From positions 83,188,644-83,252,643 of the forward strand of contig NC_088295.1 in assembly GCF_032854445.1 (NCBI RefSeq): a stretch of DNA of 64,000 bases. The letters are read 5' to 3'. The notes beneath the pieces are model-generated. The model was not told where the DNA came from. It did not search any database and was given only the letters and a program-made list of their open reading frames with translations. Source of the stretch: Liolophura sinensis. Lineage: Eukaryota; Mollusca; Polyplacophora; Chitonida; Chitonidae. Position numbers and translations under genes: made by a program. Every line of letters starts with the position of its first letter. Position 1 is the first letter of the stretch. Positions 46,128 through 58,604 of the stretch are shown here, in pieces.

Positions 46128-47376
46128 GTATATCTCCGTGAAACGTTCACAATAATCCTTATGAAAAGCAAACATACACAATTCACATGGCCTAATTATG
46201 TGCTAAGAATGAACGAATGATTATGGCTTAAGGTGATGTCACCGATGTTTCAGGCGTATTATGGCGATATGTACTAATAAATAGCAAGGGCAGGCGTGCA
46301 AATTTCATGCATTAATTATCACGTGGAACAGTGTTGTGTGGCACTGCAATTGAAAAGCCCAAAATGTTCTTCTAGGGATACAAAAAGGCTTGCACTGTGT
46401 CTTAATCAGTGTCGATAGGTGAAGATTTTAAAAAGGTCTGTATTTTCTACCCACTGCCATTGTTTAAAAAGACAGAATTTCTAATTTGGATATGATAGTT
46501 TTGAAATCTTGATTCTATATGCCGTGTGTATCATATATGCTTTGATGGTCATTTTAATGGGTTGGTTGTTTGTCTTGTGTAAAATAGGCACAAAGGTAGA
46601 GTGAAATCCAGATATCTTAGTCATAATTTCGCTTGTCATCGAGTCCGATCTAAACTGCTGGCTTCGAAGACCGTGTGATTCACCTAGACTTCTACTCGAC
46701 ATAAATAGTGCCAATTTATTTAGATTGCATAAAAGTTTGGAATCTGGTCTCACCATACATGCATCATTACTTTACGTTATGTCTGACGAAAACAACTGCC
46801 CAGAAATCGAGATTATTTCACATGCCAATGCATGTCCTAACAACTTTCCCTCGAAACTGGATGCAATATAAAGCACTCGCGGTCAAACAACAGCGTCGTT
46901 ATGTAAGAAGGGTATCGCCCTTCGCTTGGGGTGTTTGGTAAGCGGTAAAATTATAGAACTGAGGCTCAAGCCCTCGGTCTATTATGTAAAGGCGTGTAAC
47001 CGGTATCCAACACCTCAAGCTCAACACTTACTAAGACTATAAGGTAGACGATGAGTGTATAGTGGGGTGGGGGGATGGGGAGGCGTTGCGGAGTCCTGAA
47101 TTTTAAATGATTATTAAGTTGATTGCAGCACCATAAATTGTTCATTTCTAATGTTCCGGGTAACTGAAAACAAACATATAGTTTCCCCCAATGGACGAGA
47201 TAATTGTCTCCAAAATATATCGGAACATACGCAGTAGTATGCGGAATATGTGGAGAAGTTAATGGTAGCTATTTATAATAAATTATTGCTAAAATACAGT
47301 TAAAAATGACCCTGTCACTTAATAATTTGTTTCAGTGCTACAGATTGTCTTTTCATGCTGATAGTTTAACCACCAG
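46128..47376. other. Unit B, region between minisatellite and first EGF exon
   Basis: Matches 35,300-36,589. Includes the G-rich motif (about 47,062-47,083). No 5' exon or promoter was recognised. Confidence 0.4.
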
Positions 47377-47523
47377 GTGTCGATCCCTGCCAAGGAAACG
47401 TGGCTTGTGGCAACGGAACCAAGTGTTTGGCAACGGGTGATCACCTGGACGACTATAAGTGTGAATGCAAAACAGGGTTCCAAAATATTACAAAGGATGT
47501 CAACCAACCCTTTATCTGTATTG
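47377..47523 (+). CDS. EGF-like domain exon 1, unit B
   Basis: A 147-base phase 1-1 exon, acceptor CCACCAG and donor GTATGA (better than in A). Six cysteines: VDPCQGNVACGNGTKC, a loop GDHLDDYKCEC, then KTGFQNI and a terminal PFICI. It starts an EGF-cbEGF-cbEGF series with introns of 1,043 and 407 bases to the next exons. It lacks the full calcium-binding motif (VDPC rather than DxDEC). It differs from unit C at a single base (I to T before the last cysteine). Confidence 0.87.
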
Positions 47524-48566
47524 GTATGACAGTTTTGTTGTTTTTTTTTTATTAAGAAAACCATTGGAATAAGTCGCCGTCTAATAGTGTCTCTCATAAC
47601 ACTATAGCTTTAAATGAACTTTTAAGCGCCAGTAATTAGCTCCCAGTAAGCATCCTCATACCCCCAAAAATGTTATTTTCATAAATGACCAGTACATTTA
47701 ACATATATGGGGTTGGCGGAGTTCTAAAGATGGCTAGCCCTTGACCATTGTGTCCGCACATTCCCTAAGAGCACAGCTGTTACTTCGGCGGCTTTATGTC
47801 AAGAAGTTTATCTCGTGTATAGCAAAAGTTTTCTCCAGGATCTACATGCCCGTGTTCTCCGCCCATAAACATCACCAATATCATATATCTGGAATATGCT
47901 GAAATATATTTTGACCAACGACAACATATGAGGTAGCATGGTACACTATTTGGACATTGATTTAATTTATTCCCTAAGAACTTCCATTGTGTCTTTTCGT
48001 AATCTATGAACTCTTGATTGGTTTTCTTTACATGACCCCATCTTAATTTCTTAATCAATATAATTGAAATTGGTCTGGCGATTATTGACCCGGGATGTTC
48101 ATTGTGGTAAACGGCTAGTAGGCCCACAAGAATGTATGTACAGTACGTGCTAACCGTCAGTCAAATAAATAAATAATGATTGACAGGTGAGAGATAAAAC
48201 AAACTATGCTTTATGAAAAGTGTAGATAATTACAGGGTTGAGGGCCGTGGTTGAGTGATTAAGAATATTGTCTTTCAATCACCAGGGCAAACGAGGTGCG
48301 GTTCAATCCTCACCTTACACAGGACATTTGTTGGAGTTGTCGCTCTTCCGAAAATAAACGAGTGACGATGTTCGTGTGACAGTTTGCGCAGTCCGTTGAA
48401 AACCACTTTTCTTCCAGGAATATGGTCAGCGTGTTAATCGGTTGTTTATTAGGGTACTTTGGTTTCCTTCGATTATAAAACTTACTATAGATGACAACTT
48501 TTAGCATTTTGCACAGCTATTGGACAGCACGGAGATGATATTTGAAGTATGGTATCATTTGCACAG

Positions 48567-48686
48567 ATGAAAATGAATGCATCATCAAGTCCCCGTGTTT
48601 ATTCAATGAGGAGTGTGTTAACACATACGGGGGTTACCGCTGTAACTGTAAGAAGGGATTTGCGGTCAAATCCGCTACATGCTCAG
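48567..48686 (+). CDS. Calcium-binding EGF exon 2, unit B
   Basis: A 120-base phase 1-1 exon: DENECIIKSPCLFNEECVNT, YGGYRCNCKKGFAVKSATCS. All six cysteines and the calcium and hydroxylation motifs (DxNEC; C-x-N-x4-Y-x-C) are present. It is the intact form of the exon that is frameshifted in unit A. Five bases differ from unit C and all change residues (S/L, I/N, E/K, Y/F, G/A). Donor is CAG then GTACGG. Confidence 0.9.
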
Positions 48687-49093
48687 GTACGGTCTTTAAA
48701 GCAGAACCCCTAACTCAAAATGAATATTATTTGTTTTGGAAAGCGGAACAGAACGAAATGATATTGATATTGTTGCCACTAATGTCTCTGATGACGATCG
48801 CTTCCAGTGAACTGCTATACAAAATTTGATTAGCTGATAAGTAAAATAGAAAACAAACATGGTTAAAAGTCATTTAAATTGAATCCCTGAGAGACCAGTT
48901 TCAATTTTCACTTTACTTACACCACTCGCATTTGTTGTAATTTGACGCCATGGGGTATATTTTGTGGAAGCACGTAAGTTAAGGTGAAAAAAATGAGACG
49001 ATTTCATTCCCCTTATTATATTTGTATAAAATATATAAGGGTTAAAATGGTAATAGTGTTTCTCATTTTGTTGGTTGTTCAACACCGTTTTAG

Positions 49094-49210
49094 ATATAGA
49101 CGAATGTGCGGACAAAGAAGCCTGTGGGACTGGGACGTGTAACAATACGTACGGATCGTACGTGTGTAAGTGTGAGGACGGTGGTGTGATTCACGGTACA
49201 CCATGTAAAG
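49094..49210 (+). CDS. Calcium-binding EGF exon 3, unit B
   Basis: A 117-base phase 1-1 exon: DIDECADKEACGTGTCNNTY, GSYVCKCEDGGVIHGTPCK. A canonical calcium-binding EGF domain with six cysteines, and a strong donor (AAAG then GTAAGA). The acceptor is TTTTAG here and TTGTAG in A and C. It differs from A at two bases, both replacements (A/V, Q/H). Confidence 0.9.
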
Positions 49211-50062
49211 GTAAGAACTTTATCTTCGCAGGTACCTTAGAAATCAAGCTGTGCAAACATTCTGGAAATATTTAAGTCGTAAAATGGGCCATCAATTTTG
49301 CACATCTTATCATAGTGTAAAACTGATCGGACATATGTGTGTCAGTCACCAAACAGAAAGAGTAAATGTCTGATATCGGCAAGATTTTACACAACAATGA
49401 AACCAAAATGCAGACATTCTTCACATGTTGTCAATACTTAAGTTCCCAAACTATATGCTCATTGTCATACATAAGAAACATTTCCCATGCGTAATTTAGC
49501 TAGTCCCATTAAAGTTTAATTCGACCTTTTCTCGCCTGTCTACCAGATACCAGTTTACGTTTAGTGTCATTTTTCAAAAGCAATTTCATAGTAAGAAAAT
49601 AAATTCGAATCAAGGCTCGCAGAGAAGCACGCGTAACTAAAGAATACAGTCGTTTTCTCAACGAATCAAAGAAATGCCTCAACTATGATGGTAAACTGGT
49701 TCCAGCATGTCGAGTAGAGCGGTGTAGGAGTCATAAAAGAAAAATCCTCCATAAATGAAACCTTGCATGTTCAAGCCAACCTTATATGAATATTTTGCAC
49801 TTAAGCTACCAAGGAGAAAACATGTTTCATTTAAATTAGATTCTAACGGTGCAACCTACCTTGAATGAAAAGGGCCTACCATACCTATAATTTAAGGACT
49901 GGCTCAGCAGCAGTTGTTAATACACTGTGTATATGGCTGGTCACATTTAAGGTATCATGGCCGTTTTACATTGCATAGAAACAGAACTGCAAATATTTCA
50001 TTGATAAAGATTGTGAATTTACGATCACATCAGTCAAATTTCCTGATCTCTATTTTTGTTTT

Positions 50063-50087
50063 GTGTGTGTGTGTGTGTGTGTGTGTG
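50063..50087. repeat. (GT)n microsatellite expanded only in unit B
   Basis: About 12-13 GT repeats, where A has about five and C has a shorter interrupted run. It lies in the intron between EGF3 and the transmembrane exon. Confidence 0.9.
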
Positions 50088-50589
50088 TTTTGACGGAAAA
50101 AGAACAAGCATGAAAAAGCATGGTATATGCGCATTTGCGTCCAACTTTCTTAGTCTTACCTATGTAGCACTCGTTTTTGTTTTTCATATGGTATCAAAGA
50201 CAAGACGTTCCGGACAATAAGTAAGTACATCAACGTACAATTAATTACAGACTAATGCATTGATGCATTCATGCGCTAAATGTTAAAATTAAGTCGCATA
50301 TATTGTAACCATTCTTTATACTTCTTAGTTGGATTTAATTATAAATGATTGATTACCAAAACACGTAGAGAAAATAGTTTTAGGCAGGTCTGGAAAATAC
50401 CTTTTAATAAATGCCAGAGAGTATAGCAGAGACATTGCTTCAGCGTCATAGTAGGGCAGTCAAAGTTAAGCTTGGTTTTAATTTGAGAAAAACATGTGGC
50501 CGGGCTGTGGCCAATCATGTTCGAAGAATGCATTCAAGAGAAAAACCAAAGTATAATACCGATAAAAATGTGCATATTTTCCATTGTAG

Positions 50590-50723
50590 TTGTTGCCGTG
50601 ACCATGAGTGTCGTGGAACTGCTGGTGTTGTTGTTAGTTCTCGGAGGGCTGATTCGCGCAAGTAGAAGGTGGGAAACGTTGATATCGCGCTGCAGAAAAT
50701 CGCTAAAAATGAGCAGAATATAG
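50590..50723 (+). CDS. Candidate transmembrane exon, unit B
   Basis: A good acceptor (CATATTTTCCATTGTAG) opens the frame in phase 1, as needed to follow EGF3. The frame gives VVAVTMSVVELLVLLLVLGG LIR, a membrane helix of about 22 residues, then the basic stretch ASRRWETLISRCRKSLKMSR and a stop at 50,721. The order cysteine-rich ectodomain, helix, basic residues is that of a type I membrane protein. The exon may instead end earlier: AAG then GTGGGA at 50,668 is a good donor but in phase 2, and CAA then GTAGAA at 50,661 is weak but in phase 1, which would join the next candidate exon in frame. A second frame over the same DNA is rejected below. The helix is convincing; borders are not settled. 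Confidence 0.55.
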
Positions 50724-50886
50724 AACATTACTACAGATAGAATCACTTATTGATGCATTTAACACACCGATGTGAAGTGTCGCCCTCTTGAGCAAGAGGT
50801 CCGAGATTCTATTGTTATAAGCGAATAGAATTCTCTGCTTGCACTATGTTGTCAACGGGGCAAAGTCATTAAAATGACAGTATTCT

Positions 50887-50985
50887 TTTCGTTACAATAA
50901 CAACGAGCTCCCGCATTACAATAACAACGAGCCCTCGCATTACACTAACAGTAAGCTCTGACATTACGCTAGCAGCGAGCCTCGT
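50887..50985. repeat. Short minisatellite, 24-bp unit, 4 copies, unit B
   Basis: Same as 40,115-40,215; missing in unit C. Confidence 0.8.
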
Positions 50986-51175
50986 TTTACAGCAAAAGCG
51001 AGATTTCAGGCAACAATTAACGAGCAAGAGCGACGCATAAAACAAATACATTTTAGCGGCTTTCACTATCACTTATCCTAACATCGTAAGGATAAATTGT
51101 TGTTACGCTCTTTTCCCTTATTTCTGAATTCTCTTTGTTTTGCACTTTTCAAAAGAACTTCTTTGTTTTTTTTAG

Positions 51176-51294
51176 AAAACCTTGAGCTGTTCAACCACTC
51201 TGCGCTCTTTCTTCTCTGCAACACGTGGTTCGTACCTCAGAACCTGAAAATGGAGACGGAAGACTTCCAGATACTGGAATATGTTATATGCTGA
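51176..51294 (+). CDS. Candidate last coding exon (cytoplasmic tail), unit B
   Basis: Preceded by a very strong acceptor (eight T, then AG). In phase 1 the frame is open for 39 codons to TGA: NLELFNHSALFLLCNTWFVP, QNLKMETEDFQILEYVIC. Two of three differences from unit C are silent, which fits coding sequence. No domain is recognised; it may be a short acidic cytoplasmic tail after the membrane helix. It could instead be an exon of another gene or untranslated sequence. Confidence 0.4.
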
Positions 51295-52955
51295 AAGAGA
51301 AATACACAATTCCATCACATAATAATTCAGTCGACGGAGAGGAAAGGGAATGTTTCTATTCGTTGTCTAAATATTGAAACTCCAGGAGCGCGTGTACAGA
51401 CCTATCGTCTCAGTTATATTCAGAATCGATCCAGCTAAATGTTTAAGTGACACAAACTTTTTAGGCTCACTTCGAGGTTATATGTTTATATAAACGATGA
51501 TAGATACCATGATAATTAATTACACCGACTTTCACACTTTGGTTTCATAATTTTGCACATCTAATCAGCCTCATCACATGATGTCCAGTGCTTACAGCCT
51601 GATGGTAAAACCCACCTGGATTGTTTTTAAACATTGAAAAGTTCAGTTTTATTTCGTCACTCTACCAGACCCTGTCGTGAACAACAAGCCACCTTAAACA
51701 GGAATAATGACGTATCTCTCTCTCGCTCCACAGAAACCACTGTGTTATTATCGTATGCTCACAGTTTTTTAGATCGCATGTATCTGAAGTTTGTGAGAAG
51801 GAAGTTAGACAGCCGAGCGCCTTAAAGTTTATGAGCTATTTGCTAAACGTAAAACGTACTATCTCAAGACATTTGTGAGAGTTCATTTTCTCCACTGGTT
51901 TCTTGTATTAATAGATTTATTTGATTGGATTTTTGCGCTTTTTGTTCTTAATTGAGGTGCAAGAGGAGTGATTTTCTGAGCTTAAGAGAAAAAGAGCGAT
52001 GCCCCGATACGTATATAATGACTTAATAATCAAATAGCGACCTTCTTGATGATGAATTCAAATTTGTGCTCAATACTACTTCATCGACGGAGACGGCCAA
52101 GGATGAGAGATTTTTAAATCTATTAAAAGTTAAACTTCTTGGTGCATTCAGTCTTTTCTGTGTCACGAGCACGCATTATAATCTCAGAGCTAAATTTACA
52201 CCGGAAATTCCACGAGTAAAAACAAACACTTTTCTTAATAATTTGTTATGATTTATTGTTCTAGTCAAGTCTGTGAAAAATTTAGGAATACTCAAAAATT
52301 AAAACTAATTATATGCCTCCGATTGTAATTTTTGACTGATTCGGAATAATATGTAAACAAAATCAACTTGTAGGATATAAAACGGTACAAACAATGTTCT
52401 TGCATTAGTTTCCGATTGATACACACGGTATATAACATACCTCATTTGTCTGTCTATTTCTCTTTTTATATTCTCTATTAATTTATTATCGATAACCCTC
52501 TTAATATGTATGTATGAATGTATGCTTGGGGTTTTACGACGGACTGTTTCAAACTCGTCATATGACGACGAGGAGTACTGCCTATAGATGATGGGATAGC
52601 GCTCGCCACAAATGGCATTAACATGAGTCGACAGTTCAGCTTAGTTTTCAAGGAAGAAGGAAGGTGCATAAAGTGACATACTACCTCTAAACTAACAATG
52701 ATATGCAGTAATTTAGTATAATTGTGGTGGATTTCAAGTAATTGAGGGATTTGATTATGCCTGTTTGGTTTCACGTTATCGTTTATGATTAGTTGGAAGT
52801 TTCATGTGAGTCAGGGCAGGGGAAGGGAGGGATTTGTAAGGAAGCCGATAGAGATCACATCCCTGTTTCGCTGCCTCGTTACCTAGTTTCGCTCCCTCAC
52901 TGTATTAGAAATGTCTAAGAAGCGAGATGTCCTCTATCGACTTCCATATAGATTG
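51295..52955. other. Unit B, 3' flank of the EGF gene
   Basis: Matches A and C; no frame remains open in all three. The 61-codon frame at 52,066-52,251 is interrupted by TGA in A and C. Confidence 0.35.
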
Positions 52956-53192
52956 CTCTATTTGTTTCATTGCGATAGAATATTCAACTTATACAACGGC
53001 GGCCAGCATTATGGTGGGAAGAAACCGGACGGAACCCGGAGGAAACCCACGACCATCGGCAGGTTGCTGGAAGACCTTCCCACATGCGGTCGGAGAGGAG
53101 CCAGCATGAGCTGGACTTGAACCGCATTGGCAAGAGGATCCTGGGTCATTTCGCCGTGCTGTCATCCTAACGACCTCGGACACGGAGGCCCA
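52956..53192 (-). mobile_element. MetaSINE-like SINE, full length, unit B
   Basis: Counterpart of 42,180-42,419 with a few substitutions. Confidence 0.85.
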
Positions 53193-53579
53193 CGATTTGT
53201 TTTAAAATAAGCGAAAATGCATACACATCGACAGTTGATAATTATCACCCGTTTAATTCGTCACGTGTATAAACTTAAATTATATCAATTGCAGTAAGCT
53301 TCCTGCTTTCGGTGTGCTAATGAAATAATAATTGTTTAAAAATTACCGTCATTTTAAGGTTCTGTAGAACACGTGATGACCATGACATTGAATGTAATAT
53401 AACATTTGCACATGGAGATACGTATAGAGAAACATGACTATGACACAGCCTGAAATTAAAATGCGCTTGAAAGTATTTTGGTGTGTAACGTGTGAGTTTA
53501 TTTTGCCGTATGACGTCATTCACTTTAGTTTTATGTATGTACATAAGCTTGGGGGGTTACGTCATACTTAACGATTTTT

Positions 53580-53880
53580 CAGTCATATGGCGACGAGGAG
53601 TCACTTGGTATATGTACGTATTCTGTGTCTTCTTCTGGCAGGGCGAGTTCATGTCGCCAACGTGCTGCCGCTACAGAAGTATCATGTCGAAGACACCAGA
53701 CATGACACCCCACCCAGTCGCCGGGCCAATCAGTCATATTTCCTTGCTGTAACCTCTCAGTGCTGAGCGCCAAACCAGGCAGCAAGAAATACCATTTTTA
53801 AAGCCTTTTGTATGTGACCCGACCCGGGTTTGATCCCGAGTCTCCCGACATCTTAACCATTAGGCCACCGAAGCGGTTCC
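53580..53880 (-). mobile_element. tRNA-derived SINE (second family), unit B
   Basis: Counterpart of 42,810-43,110 with intact A and B boxes; a plus-strand MetaSINE tail follows at 53,906-53,950. Confidence 0.7.
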
Positions 53881-54414
53881 CCATATACCACCTACATATG
53901 CCACATATTCTTGAGTACAGTGTACACCAACCAAATAAATAAATAAATATATGTACATGCACAGTGTCTGACGGAATGCATACCTCTGGGATAAAATCTA
54001 TGTTCAAACCGACTTGACATTACATTTTTTTCATATTACATAAAGCTATGTAAACTAAATAGCTAAGGTAATGCTACCTTTATGCAAGATATATCAAAAA
54101 GTGATTGATGATAACAAGTTTCTCCATACACGGTTAATGTATATGTACAGCAGGTATGCTGATTGAGCCATATTATGGATTCCACCAACCATAAACCTCT
54201 CCAAATAATGCAGAGACTGGCATAAAACCGGGACCAAATAATGAAAAAAATAATGCCATCGCACTGATGAACTGGATTATGACGATGTTTCTACCTTTCC
54301 TCATACTAGACTCTACGAAAAGTATGCTTATCGATTTCATATCCCTCACTCTCTCTGTGTATGATAAATGTCAGCTATCATAGCACCGAAACGATGGTTT
54401 ACATATATATGACA

Positions 54415-54500
54415 ACTTAGTTATTTTATTGTTGTTTTACGCCGCACTCAGGAATATTTCACATATACAAGGGCGTCCAGCATTGTGGTGGGGAAATTGA
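54415..54500 (-). mobile_element. Truncated MetaSINE-like fragment, unit C
   Basis: Same insertion as at 32,613 and 43,641. Confidence 0.8.
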
Positions 54501-54770
54501 TGACGAATTAAACAGGAAGTTTTTGACAAGGCGTATGGTGCTTTTAACTTTTCCTGTTCATCGTTAAATTTTGCCACCGAAGTCCAGAATTGGAACTGCA
54601 TGATGTTGTGTGCGGTAACAAGCTTGGCGACAACTGTCGGCCTTTTCATTGTCTTCGTGGAATTACGTGTATCAGGTATGTGCTAAAGTATTTCTCATTC
54701 CCCCCAGCGCAATGGGTTCTAGATGACTAGCAGGAAAGTGACACGTTCGGTGGAATATAACTGCTATTAT

Positions 54771-56022
54771 AGTAATGTGGATAGCCTGTTGTCCTGGTAA
54801 TGTGGACAGCCTGTTGTCCTGGTAATGTGGATAGCCTGTTTTCATGGCAATGTGGATAGGCTGTTGTCCTGGTAATGTCAAATCACCAGGGTAATGTGGA
54901 TACCCTGTTATTAAGGTAATTTGGATATATTAGGATATATGAGGTTAGGATAGTATACATTGCCTTTTGCCAAAATAATGGCATGGAAGGCTTGCTGTTA
55001 AATGTGGACAGTCTCTCTGTCGGTGTAATGTGGGTAGTCTGTTGAAATTGTAATGTGTGTAATCTGTTGTCAGTGTAATGTGGGTAATCTGTTGTCAGGG
55101 TAATGTGGGTAATCTGTTGTCAGTGTAATGTGGGCAATCTGTTGTCAGTGTAATGTGGATAATCTGTTGTCAGTGTAATGTGGGTAATATGTTGGCTGGG
55201 TAATGTCGACAGTTTCTTTCTCAGTGTAATGTGAGTAAATCTGTTGTAATGTGTGTAATCTGTTGTCAGTCTAATGTGGATAATCTGTTGGCAGGGTAAT
55301 ATGGGTAATCTGTCGACAGGGTAATGTGTGTAGTCTGTTGTTAGTGTAATGTAGGTAATCTGTTGTCATGGTAATGTGAGTAATCTGCTGTCAGGGTAAT
55401 GTGGACAGTCTCTTTGTCAGTGTAACGTGGGTAATCTGTTGGCAGGGTATTGTGTGTAGTCTGTTGTCTGTGTAATGTGGGTAATCTGTTGTCAGAGAAA
55501 TGTGGATAATCTGTTGTCAGAGAAATGTGGGTAATCTGTCTTTAGGGTAATGTGGATAATCTGTTGTCAGGGTAATGTGGGTAATATGTTGTCAGGGTAT
55601 TGTAGGTAATCTGTTGTCAGAATAATGTGGGTAATATGTTGTCAAGTTAATGTGGACAATCTGTTGTTAGTGTAATGTCGATAATCTATTGTAAGGGTAA
55701 TGTGGGTAATATGTTGTAAGGGTAATGTGGGTAATCTGTTGTCAGAAAAATGTGGGTAATCTGTTGTCAGTGAAATGTGGGTAATATGTTGTCAGGTTAA
55801 TGTAGGTAATCTGTTGTCAGGGTAATGTGGGTAATATGTTGTCAGGGTAATGTGGATAATCTGTTGTCAGGGTAATGTGTGTAATATGTTGTCAGGGTAA
55901 TGTGGGTAATATGTTGTCAGGGTAATGGGGATAGTCTTTTGTCAGGGTAATGTGTGTAATCTGTTTTCAGGGTAATGTGGGTAATATGTTGTCAGGGTAA
56001 TGTGGGTAATATGTTGGCAGGG
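54771..56022. repeat. 25-bp minisatellite, unit C, about 50 copies
   Basis: Its first 600 bases follow unit B nearly copy for copy, including the inserted non-repeat segment, and its last 330 bases match the end of the B array. The middle is about 35 copies shorter, so the difference is an internal deletion or expansion. Confidence 0.97.
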
Positions 56023-57296
56023 TATATCTCCGTGAAACGTTCACAATAATCCTTATGAAAAGCAAACATACACAATTCACATGGCCTAATTATGTGCTAA
56101 GAATGAACGAATGATTATGGCTTAAGGTGATGTCACCGATGTTTCAGGTGTATTATGGCGATATGTACTAAGAAATAGCAAGGGCAGGCGTGCAAATTTC
56201 ATGCATTAATTATCACGTGGAACAGTGTTGTGTGGCACTGCAATTGAAAAGCCCAAAATGTTCTTCTAGGGATACAAAAAGGCTTGCACTGTGTCTTAAT
56301 CAGTGTCGATAGGTGAAGATTTTAAAAAGGTCTGTATTTTCTACCCACTGCCATTGTTTAAAAAGACAGAATTTCTAATTTGGATATGATAGTTTTGAAA
56401 TCTTGATTCTATATGCCGTGTGTATCATATATGCTTTGATGGTCATTTTAATGGGTTGGTTGTTTGTCTTGTGTAAAATAGGCACAAAGGTAGAGTGAAA
56501 TCCAGATATCTTAGTCATAATTTCGCTTGTCATCGAGTCCGATCTAAACTGCTGGCTTCGAAGACCGTGTGATTCACCTAGACTTCTACTCGACATAAAT
56601 AGTGCCAATTTATTTAGATTGCATAAAAGTTTGGAATCTGGTCTCACCATACATGCATCATTACTTTACGTTATGTCTGACGAAAACAACTGCCCAGAAA
56701 TCGAGATTATTTCACATGCCAATGCATGTCCTAACAACTTTCCATCGAAACTGGATGCAATATAAAGCACTCGCGGTCGAACAACAGCGTCGTTATGTAA
56801 GAAGGGTATCGCTATTCGCTTGGGGTGTTTGATCTCGGTTTATACATTTGGTAAGCGGTAAAATTATAGAACTGAGGCTCAAGCCCTCGGTCTATTATGT
56901 AAAGGCGTGTAACCGGTATCCAACACCTCAAGCTCAGGTGATAACACTTACTAAGACTATAAGGTAGACGATGAGTGTAGAGTGGGGTGGGGGGATGGGG
57001 AGGCGTTGCGGAGGCCTGAATTTTGAATGATTATTAAGTTGATTGCAGCACCATAAATTGTTCATTTCTAATGTTCCGGGTAACTGAAAACAAACATATA
57101 GTTTCCCCCAATGGACGAGATAATTGTTTCCAAAATATATCGGAACATACGCAGTAGTATGCGGAATATGTGGAGAAGTTAATGGTAGCTATTTATAATA
57201 AATTATTGCTAAAATACAGTTAAAAATGACCCTGTCACTTAATAATTTGTTTCAGTGCTACAGATTGTCTTTTCATGCTGATAGTTTAACCACCAG
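56023..57296. other. Unit C, region between minisatellite and first EGF exon
   Basis: Matches A and B. G-rich motif at about 56,980-57,001. No 5' exon recognised. Confidence 0.4.
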
Positions 57297-57443
57297 GTGT
57301 CGATCCCTGCCAAGGAAACGTGGCTTGTGGCAACGGAACCAAGTGTTTGGCAACGGGTGATCACCTGGACGACTATAAGTGTGAATGCAAAACAGGGTTC
57401 CAAAATATTACAAAGGATGTCAACCAACCCTTTACCTGTATTG
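57297..57443 (+). CDS. EGF-like domain exon 1, unit C
   Basis: A 147-base phase 1-1 exon identical to unit B except for one base (PFTCI at the end). Six cysteines, acceptor CCACCAG, donor GTATGA. The next EGF exon follows after 1,041 bases. Confidence 0.87.
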
Positions 57444-58484
57444 GTATGACAGTTTTGTTTTGTTTTGTTTTTTATTAAGAAAACCATTGGAATAAGTCGC
57501 CGTCTAATAGTGTCTCTCATAACACTATAGCATTAAATGAATTTTTAAGCGCCAGTAATTAGCTCCCAGTAAGCATCCTCATACCCTCAAAAATGTTATT
57601 TTGATAAATGACCAGTACATTTAACATATATGGGGTTGGCGGAGTTCTGAAGATGGCTAGCCCTTGACCATTGTGTCCGCACATTCCCTAAGAGCACAGC
57701 TGTTACTTCGGCGGCTTTATGTCAAGAAGTTTATCTGGTACATGGCAAAAGTTTTCTCCAGGATCTACATGCCCGTGTTCTCCGCCCATAAACATCACCA
57801 ATATCATATATCTGGAATATGCTGAAATAATTTTTTGACCAACGACAACATATGAGGTAGCATGGTACACTATTTGGACATTGATTTAATTTATTCCCTA
57901 AGAACTTCCATTGTGTCTTTTCGTAATCTATGAAAACTCTTGATTGGTTTTCTTCACATGACCCCATCTTAATCAATATAATTGAAATTGGTCTGGCGAT
58001 TATTGACCCGGGATGTTCATTGTGGTAAACGGCTGGTAGGCCCACAAGAATGTCTGTACAGTACGTGCTAACCGTCAGTCAAATAAATAAATAATGATTG
58101 ACAGGTGAGAGATAAAACAAACTATGCTTTATGAAAAGTGTAGATAATTACAGGGTTGAGGGCCGTGGTTGAGTGATTAAGAATATTGTCTTTCAATCAC
58201 CAGGGCAAACGAGGTGCGGTTCAATCCTCACCTTACACAGGGCATTTGTTGGAGTTGTCGCTCTTCCGAAAATAAACGAGTGACGATGTTCGTGTGACAG
58301 TTTGCGCAGTCCGTTGAAAACCACTTTTCGTCCAGGAATATGGTCAGCGTGTTAATCAGTTGTTTATTAGGGTACTTTGGTTTCCTTCGATTATAAAACT
58401 TACTATAGATGACAACTTTTAGCATTTTGCACAGCTATTGGACAGCACGGAGATGATATTTGAAGTATGGTATCATTTGCACAG

Positions 58485-58604
58485 ATGAAAATGAATGCAT
58501 CATCAAGTCCCCGTGTTCATTCATTGAGGAGTGTGTTAACACATACGGGGGTTACCGCTGTAACTGTGAGAAGGGATATGCGGTCAAATCCGGTACATGC
58601 TCAG
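58485..58604 (+). CDS. Calcium-binding EGF exon 2, unit C
   Basis: A 120-base phase 1-1 exon: DENECIIKSPCSFIEECVNT, YGGYRCNCEKGYAVKSGTCS. All cysteines and calcium-binding residues are present. It keeps the S and I of unit A in the first loop, so A and C resemble each other more than B here. Confidence 0.9.

Larger units (their letters stand above)
43531..54304 (+). repeat. Tandem unit B (10.77 kb)
   Basis: Second unit in the same orientation and with the same layout. It differs from A and C by loss of about 21 bases near 46,935 (between two TTTG words) and of GGTGATA near 47,025, and by a long (GT)n run at 50,063. With C it shares a shortened, rearranged start of the minisatellite, so B and C look like the closer pair. 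Confidence 0.95.
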
